Origin: Selaginella moellendorffii
Taxonomy: Eukaryota; Streptophyta; Lycopodiopsida; Selaginellales; Selaginellaceae
Assembly: GCF_000143415.4 (NCBI RefSeq)
Contig: NW_003314370.1
Span: 25,546-89,545 of the forward strand
DNA length: 64,000 nt
Reading direction: 5' to 3'
Below are positions 23,594-36,004 of the stretch, in pieces. Every line of letters starts with the position of its first letter. Position 1 is the first letter of the stretch. The translations under genes were made by a program, and so were the position numbers. Under the pieces are notes generated by a model that was not told where the DNA came from, made no database searches, and worked only from the letters and a program-made list of their open reading frames with translations.

Positions 23594-25107
23594 CGTTTCA
23601 AGGGGAGCTCTTTATAGAACTTGACTCTCGGGAAGAAGAAGAATTTGATCTGTAGCGGTCGGACTTGAATGATGCTCTGCGCGTTAAATTTTTGGGAGGC
23701 GTAAGGAAGTATTTTTGGACTGGCTGGTGAGAAGATCTGCGATGGCTGGCGAAGAATTTCTAGTTTCTGATGGGCCGACTCAACCGACGAGACTGTATGT
23801 ATGGCTGATGAAGAAGGATGATGCAGTCGATCGAAGAAAAAAATTCTCGGCGGAGAAGTAGTAGTCGGAGCAGTAGCAGTAGTAGTAGTAGTAGTAGTGG
23901 TACGTGTAGATTCTCTAAACAAGAAGTCTCAGTGATTTACCTGGAATTGTGGCGATGATCCCTGGATCCTGGGAGATCTGAAGCTACCAATTCTTGAGCC
24001 GCGACGATCTGGCCTCCACGGTGACATAGAAGAGACGCGTTGGTCGATTATAACCATTAGCGCAAGAACAGCAATGGCGAGAAATTCCACCAAGAACCCC
24101 AATGGCGCGATTGGAAGGGGGAGAGGGAGAATTGCGCTGGCCGGCCACACGAAATCGACGCGCTAGAGGAGGCCGCCGTGGATCACGGACCCAGCTGCCG
24201 TGATATTGTGAGAAAGCGAGAGAGATTGAAAGAGAGGGGATCAATCAAGGAATAAAAAAGAGAGAGGAGAGCGGTGGTCAAACACCCCACTCTGTTTCCC
24301 GCATTGCCGATTCTCACCCCAATTCTTGCTATCGCAGCGCCGATCTAGCGCAAGAATACGAAGGAGAACAGGAAGAACAAGCGCGCGAGGAATTGCCGTA
24401 GGGCATCGCGAAACGAATCCAAGCCCTCATCCCCTCTATATATTACTCCGGCCGCGCGAGAGAGAGGAGAGGAGGAGGGAGAGAGAGGAGGAGGATGGAA
24501 TTACTACTCGCGCCTTGGATTCCATTGCCGCGATTCAGAGTTCCCGAGGATACAATTTCCCCCTCCCCGCCCCCCTCTCTCTGCGATTCTCTCCTCTTCC
24601 TCGGGGGAGGGCATATTCGGTGACACGCTAACCTAGATTCTTTCAACTATGCCCCGACCGTAACTGTAACTTTCATTCTTTTTACGGCAGGCAGTGGCAG
24701 GATTCGATCGAGGGACCCCTTTGCTCGAGCGCGCGAAAGGGGGTCCGAATTTATTTTAGGGCTAGAACGGGAGAAAAAGAGTTTCGCGCTGTGGCCGGCG
24801 CGATCGATTGCTCGATCAATCACCGCGATGAATCAGGGCAGAGTTTTTCTCGATTCTCTCCTGGGCGCCGCCCATTGTGGATCCATGAGGTTGCGGCGCT
24901 CTTCCGGGCGCGCCCACTTTTGCCCTAACCGGTAAAATAGGTTTAGGGCACACGGCGTAAGTTCGGTTTTTTTCCCAGTGGGCGGATCATGTCGCCTATG
25001 TGTAATTCCTGCTCCTAGTTTTCTTTGCTCCCATCCACGAGGAGAGAAGGAAAAAATGTATTTTAGCGTGAGTGGTGCTGGATCCTGACGATTATTTTGA
25101 TGCAGAC
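23594..25107. other. Divergent intergenic region (SEC14 / coiled-coil gene)
   Basis: About 1.5 kb separates two divergently transcribed starts, so both promoters and leaders are here. A GTA triplet run at about 23877-23900 and GA-rich tracts at 24450-24490 are present. A TGCAG acceptor immediately before the ATG at 25108 suggests that the coiled-coil gene has an intron in its 5' leader. No other gene is recognised. Confidence 0.5.
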
Positions 25108-27296
25108 ATGGATGGAAATCGGGGTGTTGTTGGCGACAGATCATCTACACCAGATGTGAGTGCCACATTTTGGATTTTTATTTTTTTGGTGACACGATTG
25201 GATTTGCAGAAGAAAGTCCAGCCCAAGTTAACAGACGTCGAAAGCGTGTTGTCCCAGTCGCTGAGGAACGAGAACGATTTGTTGAGGTGCCAGCTTAACG
25301 ATGTCATCGCCAGGGAGAAAAACCAGGTACTTTACAAGTTTGCTGTGAGCTTTTCTTCTTTCAAGTAGCTACTTTTAAGGAGTGATTCGTTTTCTCTCAT
25401 TTCAGAGGATTGAGCTCCAGAGGCTGCGACAGCACCGTGACGCGGAGGTGTCATCACTCGTCCAGTCGCAAACTTCGCAGCTCAAGTGCGAGGTGGAGCA
25501 GCTCAAGTCACTGTTGCAAGGCACGTCGGCGCAGCTGCGGGAGGTGATCAACGAGAGGGATGAACTGCACATACAGAAGGAGGAGGCGCTGCGTGCGTTC
25601 GAGGAGGCCAGGCACAACGCCGGCTCTCAAGAGTCTCGAATGGCCGACCACATCCGGAGTTTGGAGGAGGCTCTGTGCAAGAGCACAGCGATTGTCAGCA
25701 GCCTCGCGGAATCCGTGGACAGCTTCCAACGACACGTTCTTCCTACTTTTAAGCCTTCCGGTTTTGAAGTCGGCAAGTTGCCGCAAAAAGTAGCACCAGA
25801 TTCTGGAGAGGGCAGACTTATCATGCAACAGGTACGAGAATTTTGATTTTATTTTTTTTCTCTTGCGCAAGCAAAAGGAGAGATATAGATAAGATCACAG
25901 GTTGATGCTCACGTACTGTGTATGACTTGTTTTTTTTTCCTTTGCAGCTGACGAGATTGGAGAACAGCTTGACTTTATTAAGGGTGATTGTGGACGCAAA
26001 GAACGACACACTCGTTCTCATTCGCGGAAAGGTCTTTAGTTTATAGCTTTGTTTCCTGTGTGCTTGAGAGATTTTGACGTTGCCGTTAATGGGGGATCGC
26101 AGTTGAAACAAGAGAATGAGGAGTTGCGCAACGAGATGCAGCTGACGCGGGATAAGAAGCAGCCAACGGGCCAAGCTGTGCCTAGCGGTGACGAGGCTGG
26201 ATTTGAGAAGCATTTACTTCGCCAAGAGTTACAGTCCTTGCAGGTGCGTACTGCCCGTTTTTGTTTCTATTTGCTATCTGTCTACCAGAAACATTCTTTG
26301 TTCTTATTCAACGAGAACGTGTCGTTGTTGTGCTCTACAGAAACTCTTCAATGCCGAAGTGCAGCAATTAAAATCTAAGCTAAAAATGTATGAAACCGAA
26401 GAGCAACAAGGTCAAGGACGGCTTATGGAAGTCCAGAAGGAGCTAACAGCTTTGCAAGACAAGCTCCATTCTGTCGAGGCATCCAGGGCCATGCTAGAAG
26501 CCAGCCTCAAGGAGGAATCCAGTGCGCGATCTCAGCTGGTTTCTCAAGTTTTCCAACTGCGGAAGGTTTGCTGTTTATTTCCAGAATTTGCTCTTTGGTT
26601 TTCATCGCGTTCTTATTTGCTTTTCTGGCACCACAGGATAACGAGAAAGCCCGAACAGAGCTCGAAACTTTGAAGCTCAACCAAAAGGTCCAAAGCTTTT
26701 TTCTCTCTCTCTTTTGATTGTCCATCTCTCTGAGCGAGCTTCGTCTTTTATCTATCCAGTTCTTGGTCCGGCAACCACGCAACGGCCGCATACCACCAGA
26801 AAAGATGGATTTGATGAACACGGTGAACCAGCTCTTGATGGAGATCAACAAGCTCAAGAGCGAAAAGGTCGGCTTGGAGGAGGAGCTCAAGACGTTGAGA
26901 CGCACGCAAGTCCGGGACCGTGTCAAGCGGGGCGTGACGGCTCGAGACGTGGAAATGGCAGCTCTCAACAAGGTAAAGCTCTCATTTTTCTCGACTGCCT
27001 CCTCACTCCGTGCTCGAAAAACACAACCACAGGTAGGGGACGGTGAATTGGCATCGAAGCTTGCGAGATCGAGGCTTCAGCAGCTTGCTGTCCAAGACAA
27101 CTCGAGGCCATTCTCGCCGGCATTAACAGACTGCTCATCGCACGGAAGCGTTGGAGCGTTTAGCATGAACGTCGACTATAGCTCCAGTAGCGTCCTCCAA
27201 GGTGGGCTTCAGGGAGCTAATTGTTGCTTGGAAATGCCTTCCAGGGACGAAGTCTACCACCACCATCCCAGCGGCCTCACTGTGAAAGCGGTCTAA
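25108..27296 (+). CDS. Coiled-coil protein of unknown function
   Basis: I do not recognise a named family. Nine exons (25108-25155, 25210-25326, 25406-25831, 25948-26031, 26103-26243, 26341-26565, 26637-26687, 26760-26972, 27033-27296) join in frame to 522 residues. Nearly the whole length from about residue 20 to 430 is predicted long heptad coiled coil: Leu-, Glu-, Gln- and Lys-rich with almost no Gly or Pro, for example RNENDLLRCQLNDVIAREKN and LMEVQKELTALQDKLHSVEA. A Pro/Gly break around residues 175-195 (FKPSGFEVGKLPQK) separates two coils. The last 90 residues are Ser-rich and non-helical. No signal peptide, membrane segment, motor or nuclease domain is seen. A structural, cytoskeletal or tethering role is a guess from shape only. 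Its stop lies 192 bp before the next gene's start on the same strand. Confidence 0.85.
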
Positions 27297-27488
27297 ATAC
27301 AAATTTTCTCGCTCGTTGTTTTGTACAAGGGATATCGTGGCTGTTGGTGTCCGACGGCTGTGATTGAGAAAATCTCGACCGTTGGGAGATTGACGGCTGG
27401 GATTCCACGAGAGCCGACGGTGGCGATTTCGTGGGTTTGCTCGGGTTTTTGCCAGGAGCCCTAGAAAGAAGAGCGCGAGGCGCGAGCG

Positions 27489-28509
<1,021 letters not shown>

Positions 28510-28699
28510 ACTCCACCAAACTGGGTGAATTTTTTCTTCTTTTTTCTCCGTTTTGTAAAACTATTAACTTACTATATGAGTGGCTCTTTTTGTCTCAAAA
28601 GTTTCTCTTTTATATGTAGATACACCCCCTCAGCTGGATAAAAGTGTGAGGGAACCAAGAAAGAAAGAAAAAAATTACAAGCCTGCCAGTGTACACTTA

Positions 28700-31600
28700 T
28701 CAGAAGCTCGATAGAACGGCGTCAGTATGTACCGAGAAGAGTTGAGTATCAGCGAAAAGCTGCGAAGTACCACCAGTAGAAAGAGCTTTTAGTTTTCTTG
28801 TCAAAAACTGTAGTAAGTACTATCTTGTGTTACCTTGATAAAAGGACGATCTCGGCTGGGGAAGGAATCAATAAAACTCTCCTTCAAAAGCAACGAGACC
28901 TGGATATGCGTCGTTAGATGATACAACAAGCCGGAGAGACTTACTCGGTCATTATTAGATTGAACGTTTGTGATCGTGTGAGCGCGCACGTCCGCGCATA
29001 GCGATTCTAAGTAGCTTCTAAGAGTCCTCAAAAAGCCATCCGCTGCCTGTGCCTGCAATGCCGAAACCATCTCTCGTTCAGTCGCACCAACCGGACCAAA
29101 CTACCTGTGATTCCGTATACTCGTGGACTGGATGTCTCTTTGCTTTAAAGTCCACAGCCGCGAGCTCGGAGTGATACGTTTCCAGTGCCGCTACCAGCTC
29201 TCTCTGTCTCGGCAACTGAGGCAAGTAAGACACTGTCACCTGAACGAAAGGGAGCTTTCAGCCAAGAGAGCATCAAACGCAGTAGCCTATACCTGGTTCT
29301 TATATACATTCACACGCATCAAGTTGGAAATTTTGGAGCGCACTTCAGAGCTTTTGTGTTGGACGCCAACCTAGAGAAGTTATAGTCACTACCACCAATA
29401 GATGTAAACAGAGGTAATGACTTACTACAAAAGGCACCGGGGCGTCCAGAAAGTCCAGCATTTTATATGGAAGTACCTGTGCCAAAGCTCGGCATAACGG
29501 GCATGACGTAATTAAAACTTACCGGCAGCAGTAGACTCTGCCATTGAAATGGTCTCAGCATGGGGATTATGGAGAGGACAACTGCACATAAAATGCCCTG
29601 CGGCAGACAAAACCTGAGAAACTGTTGTAAATAAATCCATGCCACTTACAACGTTCGGACAAACAACCACCATTTGTCTCTCGAGTAAAGCTCCAGCAAC
29701 CATAGAGAGTATCTGCCAAGAAAAACAGTTAGATAGCACTGCAAGCACTGGGTATCAAATAAACTCACGGTATCAAGGGAGAGTGATCTGCACACGGTAG
29801 ACACAGTCCACAGCGACAGTAGAATGGCCTCTTCTTCCGCCGCTGCAGTTTCGTGGGCCTATATTGAACGCGTCCAAGTTTTAGAATCAGATCAAACTAT
29901 AAAACACTGTTACCTCAGCTAGCTCCAGGCCGCTCTTCGATCCATCTGGATCGTCGGTTGCTTCCCGAGGTCTGACAAAGTTCAAAGGTTGTAGATGGTC
30001 GAGAGGCCGGAAAAACACCGGACTGCCTCTGGGAGGTACTGGAAGCTGGTAATACATACAGATTATACGCAACGCGTCACAGTTATTTTCCTGAAGGCGA
30101 AAAGAGAAGAACATGTAAAATATAAGATAAATGAAAACAACTGATAGCACCTCGGCCCATTTGAAAACAGAGTCGACACCGATGTCATCCTGACCCAAAC
30201 CGCTTGTCTCGCAATTTTCTTCGTCAGAATCCAGGCTTTGAGTACAGCTTTCCACAACACTGGAACAGTAAAAGTACGAGTGAGACGTACATCATTAGAA
30301 CGTGTTTGCACGGCGTACCTGTAAATGGAGTCGGAGCTTTCAGCTCGTTCATGGCCACGGTGTGACGGAGGCGTATCCACAGTACTGCTGGCAAGGACAT
30401 CATCTGGCGAAGACGCTTGCAACTCTGACTCATTCTGTTCCACCATATGCCCGTTTGATTCTCTACTCTCGGCAGTCGCACAAATCTCAGCACTTTCTCC
30501 CGACTCAGTGTCTCTCTCGGAGAAGCTAGAGTGCTTCAGAGAAGAAAATGAGTTCATCTCGCTCTCGGAAATCAAGCCCGCAGCTGCTGCTGTTGCCCCT
30601 AGAACGTCTTCGACGGGAATAGCACTCTCCATCCAGCCGTCCTCATCGTCATCCCTTGGGGAATTGGCTTTCCCATTTGCCTTACTTCCTAGCTTAACAA
30701 GTGGAGGCACGTAGTCGGATATCTTCATTTCGCTAACACATTGGTTGATCCGATCAAGCCGCTCCTGTGCAATAATACTGCAAGAGAAGGAAAAACCATT
30801 AGCAATCGTAGAGCACTCGCTCTTTTATCACGTACCTCTGCAATACTTCAAAATGTAGGTGGAAAAAAGGAAGCTTCGTGAGAATGCAGTAGCATCGGGG
30901 TGCGGAGACCAGAAACCGGCTTCGCGTCAACCTGGACGACGATAAGGGCGTGTTTACTGAAAAAAATCCTGGCGCCCTTTGAACAATCTCGCGAACGAAA
31001 ATGCAGATTCCATAAAGAGTTGCATTATCTGCTACCTGCAAACTCAATACGATGTAGCTTTTTATGATTGAGAGAGCTTATACACACCTTGAGAACAAAA
31101 ACGAAAGACAGATCATCTCGCACCTGATGGTCCTGCAAATGATAAAAGTGAATAAAACTGAAAGAACAAAAAGTCTCAGTACCTGTCCATAAACGACCTC
31201 GTTCAAATCGCTCATGGAAGGTGTCCGCTCAACGACTTTGGCCTACAGGCAATCAAAGAGTTCGCTCAGTCACAGCTAGGCAAGCTTACTATACGCACGT
31301 ACTTCGACACCACTCGGGAAGCAAAACGATGGGAGATCTTTGCTTCTTAAAGGTAGACGTTTCCCTGGAGGATACTTGAAGAGTACCTGCAATCTCAAAA
31401 TCGATACGTAAGCAAACGAGATGCATGAAAACAATAATCACCTACTTGAGGCTCCAACGTAGGAGCCGGAGCACCGCGGTACTGCCGATCGGCCTCGCTC
31501 AGCCGCTCAGCTTTCTCCACATTCCTCTCCCAGGCCTTCTTCTTCGCAAACGCGGCCTCCACAACCTCCACATTAGTCTCGGGATGCAAGCCGACCACCA

Positions 31601-32046
31601 CAAAATGCTCAAAGATGCTGGTTGGTTCCTTCTTCTGCTTCTTCTCCTGCAGCAATGAAGACTCGTCAAAAAGAGAGACAATCCAAGAGCGTTTGCTTTA
31701 CCAACGCTTGAAGCTGCAGCTCGATCCACTGGCGCTTTTGTTTGGTCAGCAGCTCTGGATTGAAAGAGCTCTTCTTGCCACCTTCACGCGGGTACAAGCC
31801 CCACTTCCACACCTTTTGAAGCTGGCGCCTCCATTTGTTAAAGCTATTGTTGTTCTGGAACGCACTGCTGCTATCAATCGGATGCCTGGACGAAACCACA
31901 ATGGATGGTCGAGGCCTGATCGCGGCAGCGGCCGCTACGGCGGCTCTGGCAACTTCTTCAGTGGTCTGCGCAAGAAACGAGCGTTGCTCCGGCGCCTCGC
32001 TGTTACCTGGAGTGGAAGATGCTTCGCTTGCTTCCATATCATCCAT
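28700..32046 (-). CDS. DENN-domain protein (predicted Rab GTPase exchange factor)
   Basis: DENN proteins activate Rab GTPases in membrane traffic; the Rab partner cannot be read from sequence. Eighteen exons (32046-31702, 31646-31446, 31386-31303, 31242-31183, 31132-31088, 31035-30836, 30777-30319, 30259-30151, 30090-29914, 29858-29769, 29712-29650, 29597-29523, 29476-29426, 29370-29293, 29239-29105, 29052-28945, 28899-28834, 28759-28700) join to 801 residues. An upstream DENN part (about 130-310) includes IFEHFVVVGLHPE and LFKYPPGKRLPL. Then comes an acidic Ser/Glu-rich linker (about 330-470). The central DENN core has LLSLWTVSTVCRSLSLDTIL, GALLERQMVVVCPN, VLSIIPMLRPFQWQSLLLP and MLDFLDAPVPFVVGV. 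The downstream part has FLRTLRSYLESLC and ends LFADTQLFSVHTDAVLS. It looks like the DENN (AEX-3) proteins At5g35560/At2g20320 rather than SCD1, because no WD repeats follow. Confidence 0.92.
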
Positions 32047-33180
32047 GTCGTGTGGACAAAACCTCCATAGACGTAGGAAGAGAGAAAGAAAAATTAAACC
32101 CGGCTCTTCTCAAGGCATTATAAAACGCGCCGCGAGCCGCCACTCCATCCCATGCAATATTTCCCAGAGATTTTCCTGCCTAGCCGCCGCTGGTGATTCT
32201 ATCCCAATCCCACATCGCGCCACTGCCACAAGATTTCTCATCACCTGTTCTAGAACTCCCGCTCGGTGCTGGAAATCCCTGCTAGCTAAGAGCTGCGCTA
32301 CCGAAATTTCCCAACCACAAGCCGCTGCCTAGCCGCTGCCAGGAATTCGCCAGGAATTCCCACAAATTCGTCCTAAAGCCCTAAGCGCAAGGCGCTATAG
32401 CGATCGCTCCCAGCCTAGACCGACGCAGCGCTCACCGGGCAATCGTTGCTAGCTCCGCGAGAAGCAACCCTACGCGCCATCGCCTGGAAGCTCCCCCATT
32501 GTTGGCAAATCGCGCCTTCCATCCATCTTCTCGTGTGCTTTGAGCGACGATAATCAAGAACAGTGTCCCTCCTCGTAGGTAACCGGAATATCCGTATAGC
32601 TATTCCGTCACCGCCTGTCGAATATTCCGCCCACACCACATGGTCTGCCATTCGCGCAGCTAGCAAACAATGCCGGGACAAGATCCTGCAAAGCACACAA
32701 AGGGACCAGCAAACATCTCGATCTCTCCCACCGTATACTTCTACCGACACCACGAGTAAAAAAATCTGATTTTCACCAAGGTACAAACCACCAAGCTTTT
32801 GACAAAGATTGATTATTTTTCTTTTTCCTTGTTCTTCCCAAGTTCCCGGAAGAGCGACTTGGTATAAATGGAAGTACTGCCGCCTTTGGAGAGATCACTA
32901 TATAATATACACCTGAATAGAGAGCGTAGAGATCAAGAGAAAGCAAGAACAAAGGAGACAACGAGCAAGTCACTTCCGTGTCACGCCTTGGATTTTTTTT
33001 CTTTCGTTTTTTTCACCTACAAGCAACACCAGCTTCGTCAATCGTCTCCTTGTTCTTCGATCGATCCAAACTTATAGAACTATAAATAAAAACCGTTGCT
33101 GCTGCTGCTGCTGCTGCCACCGCCGATGCTGCTAGAGAGAAAAAAAAGTGGTTTTTTCTACCTTTTCCAGCATGATGCCG
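32047..33180. other. Spacer between D6PK-like kinase and DENN gene
   Basis: It holds the DENN promoter and leader (32047 onward) and the 3' end of the kinase gene. A GCT/CTG triplet run lies at about 33096-33117, just downstream of the kinase stop. No gene is recognised. Confidence 0.5.
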
Positions 33181-35154
33181 CTAGAAAAAATCGAAGTCGA
33201 GATAAGCGCTCGATCCATTCGAGTCGCCTTTGGCTGCTCCTCCAGTCCCTGCCCCTGCCCCTGTCCCTGTTCCTCCAGATTTCTCCCCTGATACAGCTTG
33301 AGCAGTGGAAGTCGATCGCACAACTTCCGGCTCAAACGGCCTGGGAACTTCCGGAGGAGCGGTCGATCGGATCAAGGCCCAGTTGACGCCTTCAAAGAAA
33401 GGATGCTGCTTGATCTCCGTAGCACCGCGCTTGGATCCCAGCCTGTGCTGCGGGTCCTTGACGAGCAGCCCCCGGATCAAATCTCTCGCCGGGAATCCCA
33501 CCTCGGACGCCTCTGGAAACTTGAGCGGTTGGCCAACAACGTTGAACAGCGTCGCGCGGTTGCCTGTGCCTTTGAACGGCGTCTTCCCGTGCAGAAGCTC
33601 GTAGAGAAAAATCCCAAAAGTCCACCAGTCCACCGCACTGCCGTGCCCCTCGCCTTTGATGATCTCCGGAGCCAGATACTCGTGAGTGCCGACGAAGGAC
33701 ATGGACCTCGCTCCAGTCGGCTCGGCTACGAGCTCGGGCAGCGGGCTCACTTGGTTCCCGACGTCGTTCTTCGACTTCCGGCCTTTCTTGGAGATCTGCG
33801 GGAGGAGCCTGGGGAGAAAACACGATGGCTGCGCGCACACTGGCTGGATGCACGCCGGCTGGACGCAGGATGGCTGGACGCAGTAGAGTGGCAGCCGCCG
33901 GAGAGGATCGCCGTCCAAGGCAGCCGACTTGACGAGTGTCGGGCTCACCACGCAGCGGAGTGACAAGTCGAAGTCGGACAGCATTATGTGGCCGTCTTCT
34001 CTCACCAGGACGTTCTCCGGCTTTAAGTCCCTGTACACAATCCCGAGCATATGGAGGTACTCCAGTGCCAGGAGAACTTCCGAGGCATAGAACCTGTGTG
34101 ATCAAACGAACTAGTTGTCAGTCACCCGAAACGAAGTAAAACTGGCAGGCAAGCACCAAAGTTCCAAACGAGCAATGCTCTTCCACTCTTTCCAAAAGAG
34201 CTGGAAGCTTCAAGGTTCCAGTTTTAGCACCTCCGAAAGAAAAATCCAAACTTGCAAGCATGCACAAAACTTCCAAACGAGCAATGCTCTTCCAGTCTTT
34301 CCGAAAGAGCTGGAAGCTTCAAAGTTCCACTTTCAAAACTAGCATCTCCGAAAGACAAATCCAACTGGCAAGCACAAAACTTCCATGCTCTTCCACTCTT
34401 TCCAAAAGAGCTGGAAGCTTCGAAGTTCCAGTTTCTCAGCCACAACAGCAATCAAAATCGAAACTTTCGCAAGAAAAAAAGTACTTTACCTCGCAGCTTG
34501 TTCCGTAAAGTGCTTGTTTGGTTGCCGCTGGCGCAAGGTGTGCAAGTCCCCGCCAGTGCAAAACTCCATCACTAGGCACGAGAACTTGTCCGTCTCAAAG
34601 TGTGTGTAGAGCGTGGGAAGAAATGGATGATCCAGCAAGGAGAGTATCTCCTTCTCGGTCTGGGCTCTCAGCACCTTCTTCCTACTAGCCAGCGATCCCT
34701 TGTCCATGACCTTCATCGCAAAGTAGCAGCTGGTAGATCGCAGCTCCGCGAGATAGACGCTGCCAATGTCGCCACACCCGAGCCTCTTGAGCAGCCGGAA
34801 GTGGCTGAGACCCAGCAATCCCTCGCGAGTTCTCGCAACCTGGATCGCCTCCCAGCGCTTGTCATTCGCCTTGTGAGGCTTATTGCTGTTGCCACTGAAG
34901 GAGCTACAGCTGCTATCGTTGCTGTCGCTCACGGCGCTGCTGTTAGAACCCCGGCTCTCGCTGCTCTTGGCGCTCTCGCCCCCAATCCCACCGCCGCCCC
35001 CCCGGGCGCTGGATTTCGCAGCGCCGCTCGCCTTGGAGCCGCTCGACTTGGAATCGCTCGCCGAGGCCGTGCCATCGCTCACCTTGCCGTGATCGCCAGC
35101 GCTGATGCTACAATTTCTCATGCCGCCATCGATGCCACCGCATGAGCTCTCCAT
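33181..35154 (-). CDS. D6PKL: AGC VIIIa protein kinase, D6 PROTEIN KINASE-like
   Basis: A Ser/Thr kinase of the plant AGC VIII group; D6PK members sit at the plasma membrane and activate PIN auxin exporters by phosphorylation. Two exons, 35154-34490 and 34093-33181, give 525 residues. The N-terminus (1-100) is Ser/Gly-rich and disordered. The kinase starts at about 119 with the P-loop GCGDIGSVY (126-134), [26 protein letters not shown] and the catalytic loop YRDLKPENV (Asp244). The Mg-binding triplet is DFD (262-264) rather than DFG, the hallmark of this group. An insertion of about 90 residues before the activation segment contains repeated Cys-x-Gln-Pro units and PSCFLPRL, followed by [14 protein letters not shown]. 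The protein ends in a hydrophobic DFDFF, a PDK1-docking type tail. The single intron splits the coding region as in relatives. Confidence 0.95.
34145..34440 (+). repeat. Three tandem repeats inside the kinase intron
   Basis: The 396-bp intron of the kinase gene is filled by about 2.7 copies of a roughly 110-bp unit. Each copy carries GAGCAATGCTCTTCCA or a shortened form, then TTTCC(A/G)AAAGAGCTGGAAGCTTC and an AGTTCCA-type end followed by CTCCGAAAGA. Copies begin near 34150, 34260 and 34370. The unit itself contains inverted pieces (GGAAGAGC/GCTCTTCC and TTCCAGCT/AGCTGGAA), so the RNA could fold. Confidence 0.85.
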
Positions 35155-36004
35155 CCCTTTCGCCAGAGATCCCTCCTCCTCCTCCGCTAGCTATCTGTTG
35201 GGAGAGATTTTCCTCGCGCGCGCCATTGATCGCGAGACCTGGCATGCAAACAAGAAAGCAATTGAGGTAAAGCCACGCAAGAAAGAGGGGAAATTTTTCG
35301 AGAAGACTTTCTGGGAAGAATGTAGGAACTCACCGACACATCTGGAGCTCACCGACGCATCTGGAGCTCACAATCTACCATGCCAGGCCACCACCGGGCA
35401 AGGCGCGCTAAACCCTAGGAAACCCTAGAAAAAAATTCGTCCTGGAGAGCAGTGGCAGCAAGATCGGAGGTATAGCGCGCGGCAGCTGCCGCAAGAAATT
35501 TGAGAGGCAGACACACTATATGAGAAAAGAAATTTCTTCCTGGCTATGGCGTCGCGATTAATCCAAAGCCAGCTTTCATTACCTCTAAACATGCTGCTTA
35601 ACCCGCCCACAAGCAGCCGTCGATTCTGCCGATCCTGCGGTTAGAACCCGCCAACGCATGCGCGGGCTTTAACGGCGGCGTACATCGACACGTGTCACGC
35701 GCTCATTAAATGCGCACAAAATGGCCAGGGCGGATCAACACCTTTGACGAGGAGATTAACTTAACGGTAACAAGATTTTGGAATCTGTTGGGATCTCCCG
35801 CAGACAATCGAATCAAAGTCAATTAAAAGTCAGCAACCATAGCATCAAAGTTTAATAGCAGGGATGGGCAAAGTTTTAGAGAAAGAATAGATCAAATTAA
35901 TGTAGAGAAAAGCGATCACTTTCAAAAACGTAAAAACGATATTGCTTTCAAAAACAAAAAGAAATTATTTCCTCGATTTGGTGACAAAATTTTTGTAGTA
36001 TTTC
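35155..36004. other. Spacer between pyruvate kinase and kinase gene
   Basis: It contains the kinase promoter (35155 onward) and the 3' end of the pyruvate kinase gene. A 19-bp direct duplication (TCACCGACACATCTGGAGC then TCACCGACGCATCTGGAGC) lies at about 35331-35370. No gene is seen. Confidence 0.5.

Noticed and set aside
31666-31790. Possible read-through from DENN exon 1 into its first intron
   Set aside because: The exon 1 donor at 31701 and acceptor before 31646 join in phase and give the conserved continuation; the read-through tail has no similarity.
33298-33963. 221-codon plus-strand frame opposite the D6PK-like kinase
   Set aside because: It is the antisense shadow of a GC-rich kinase exon; the minus frame carries the full kinase motifs.
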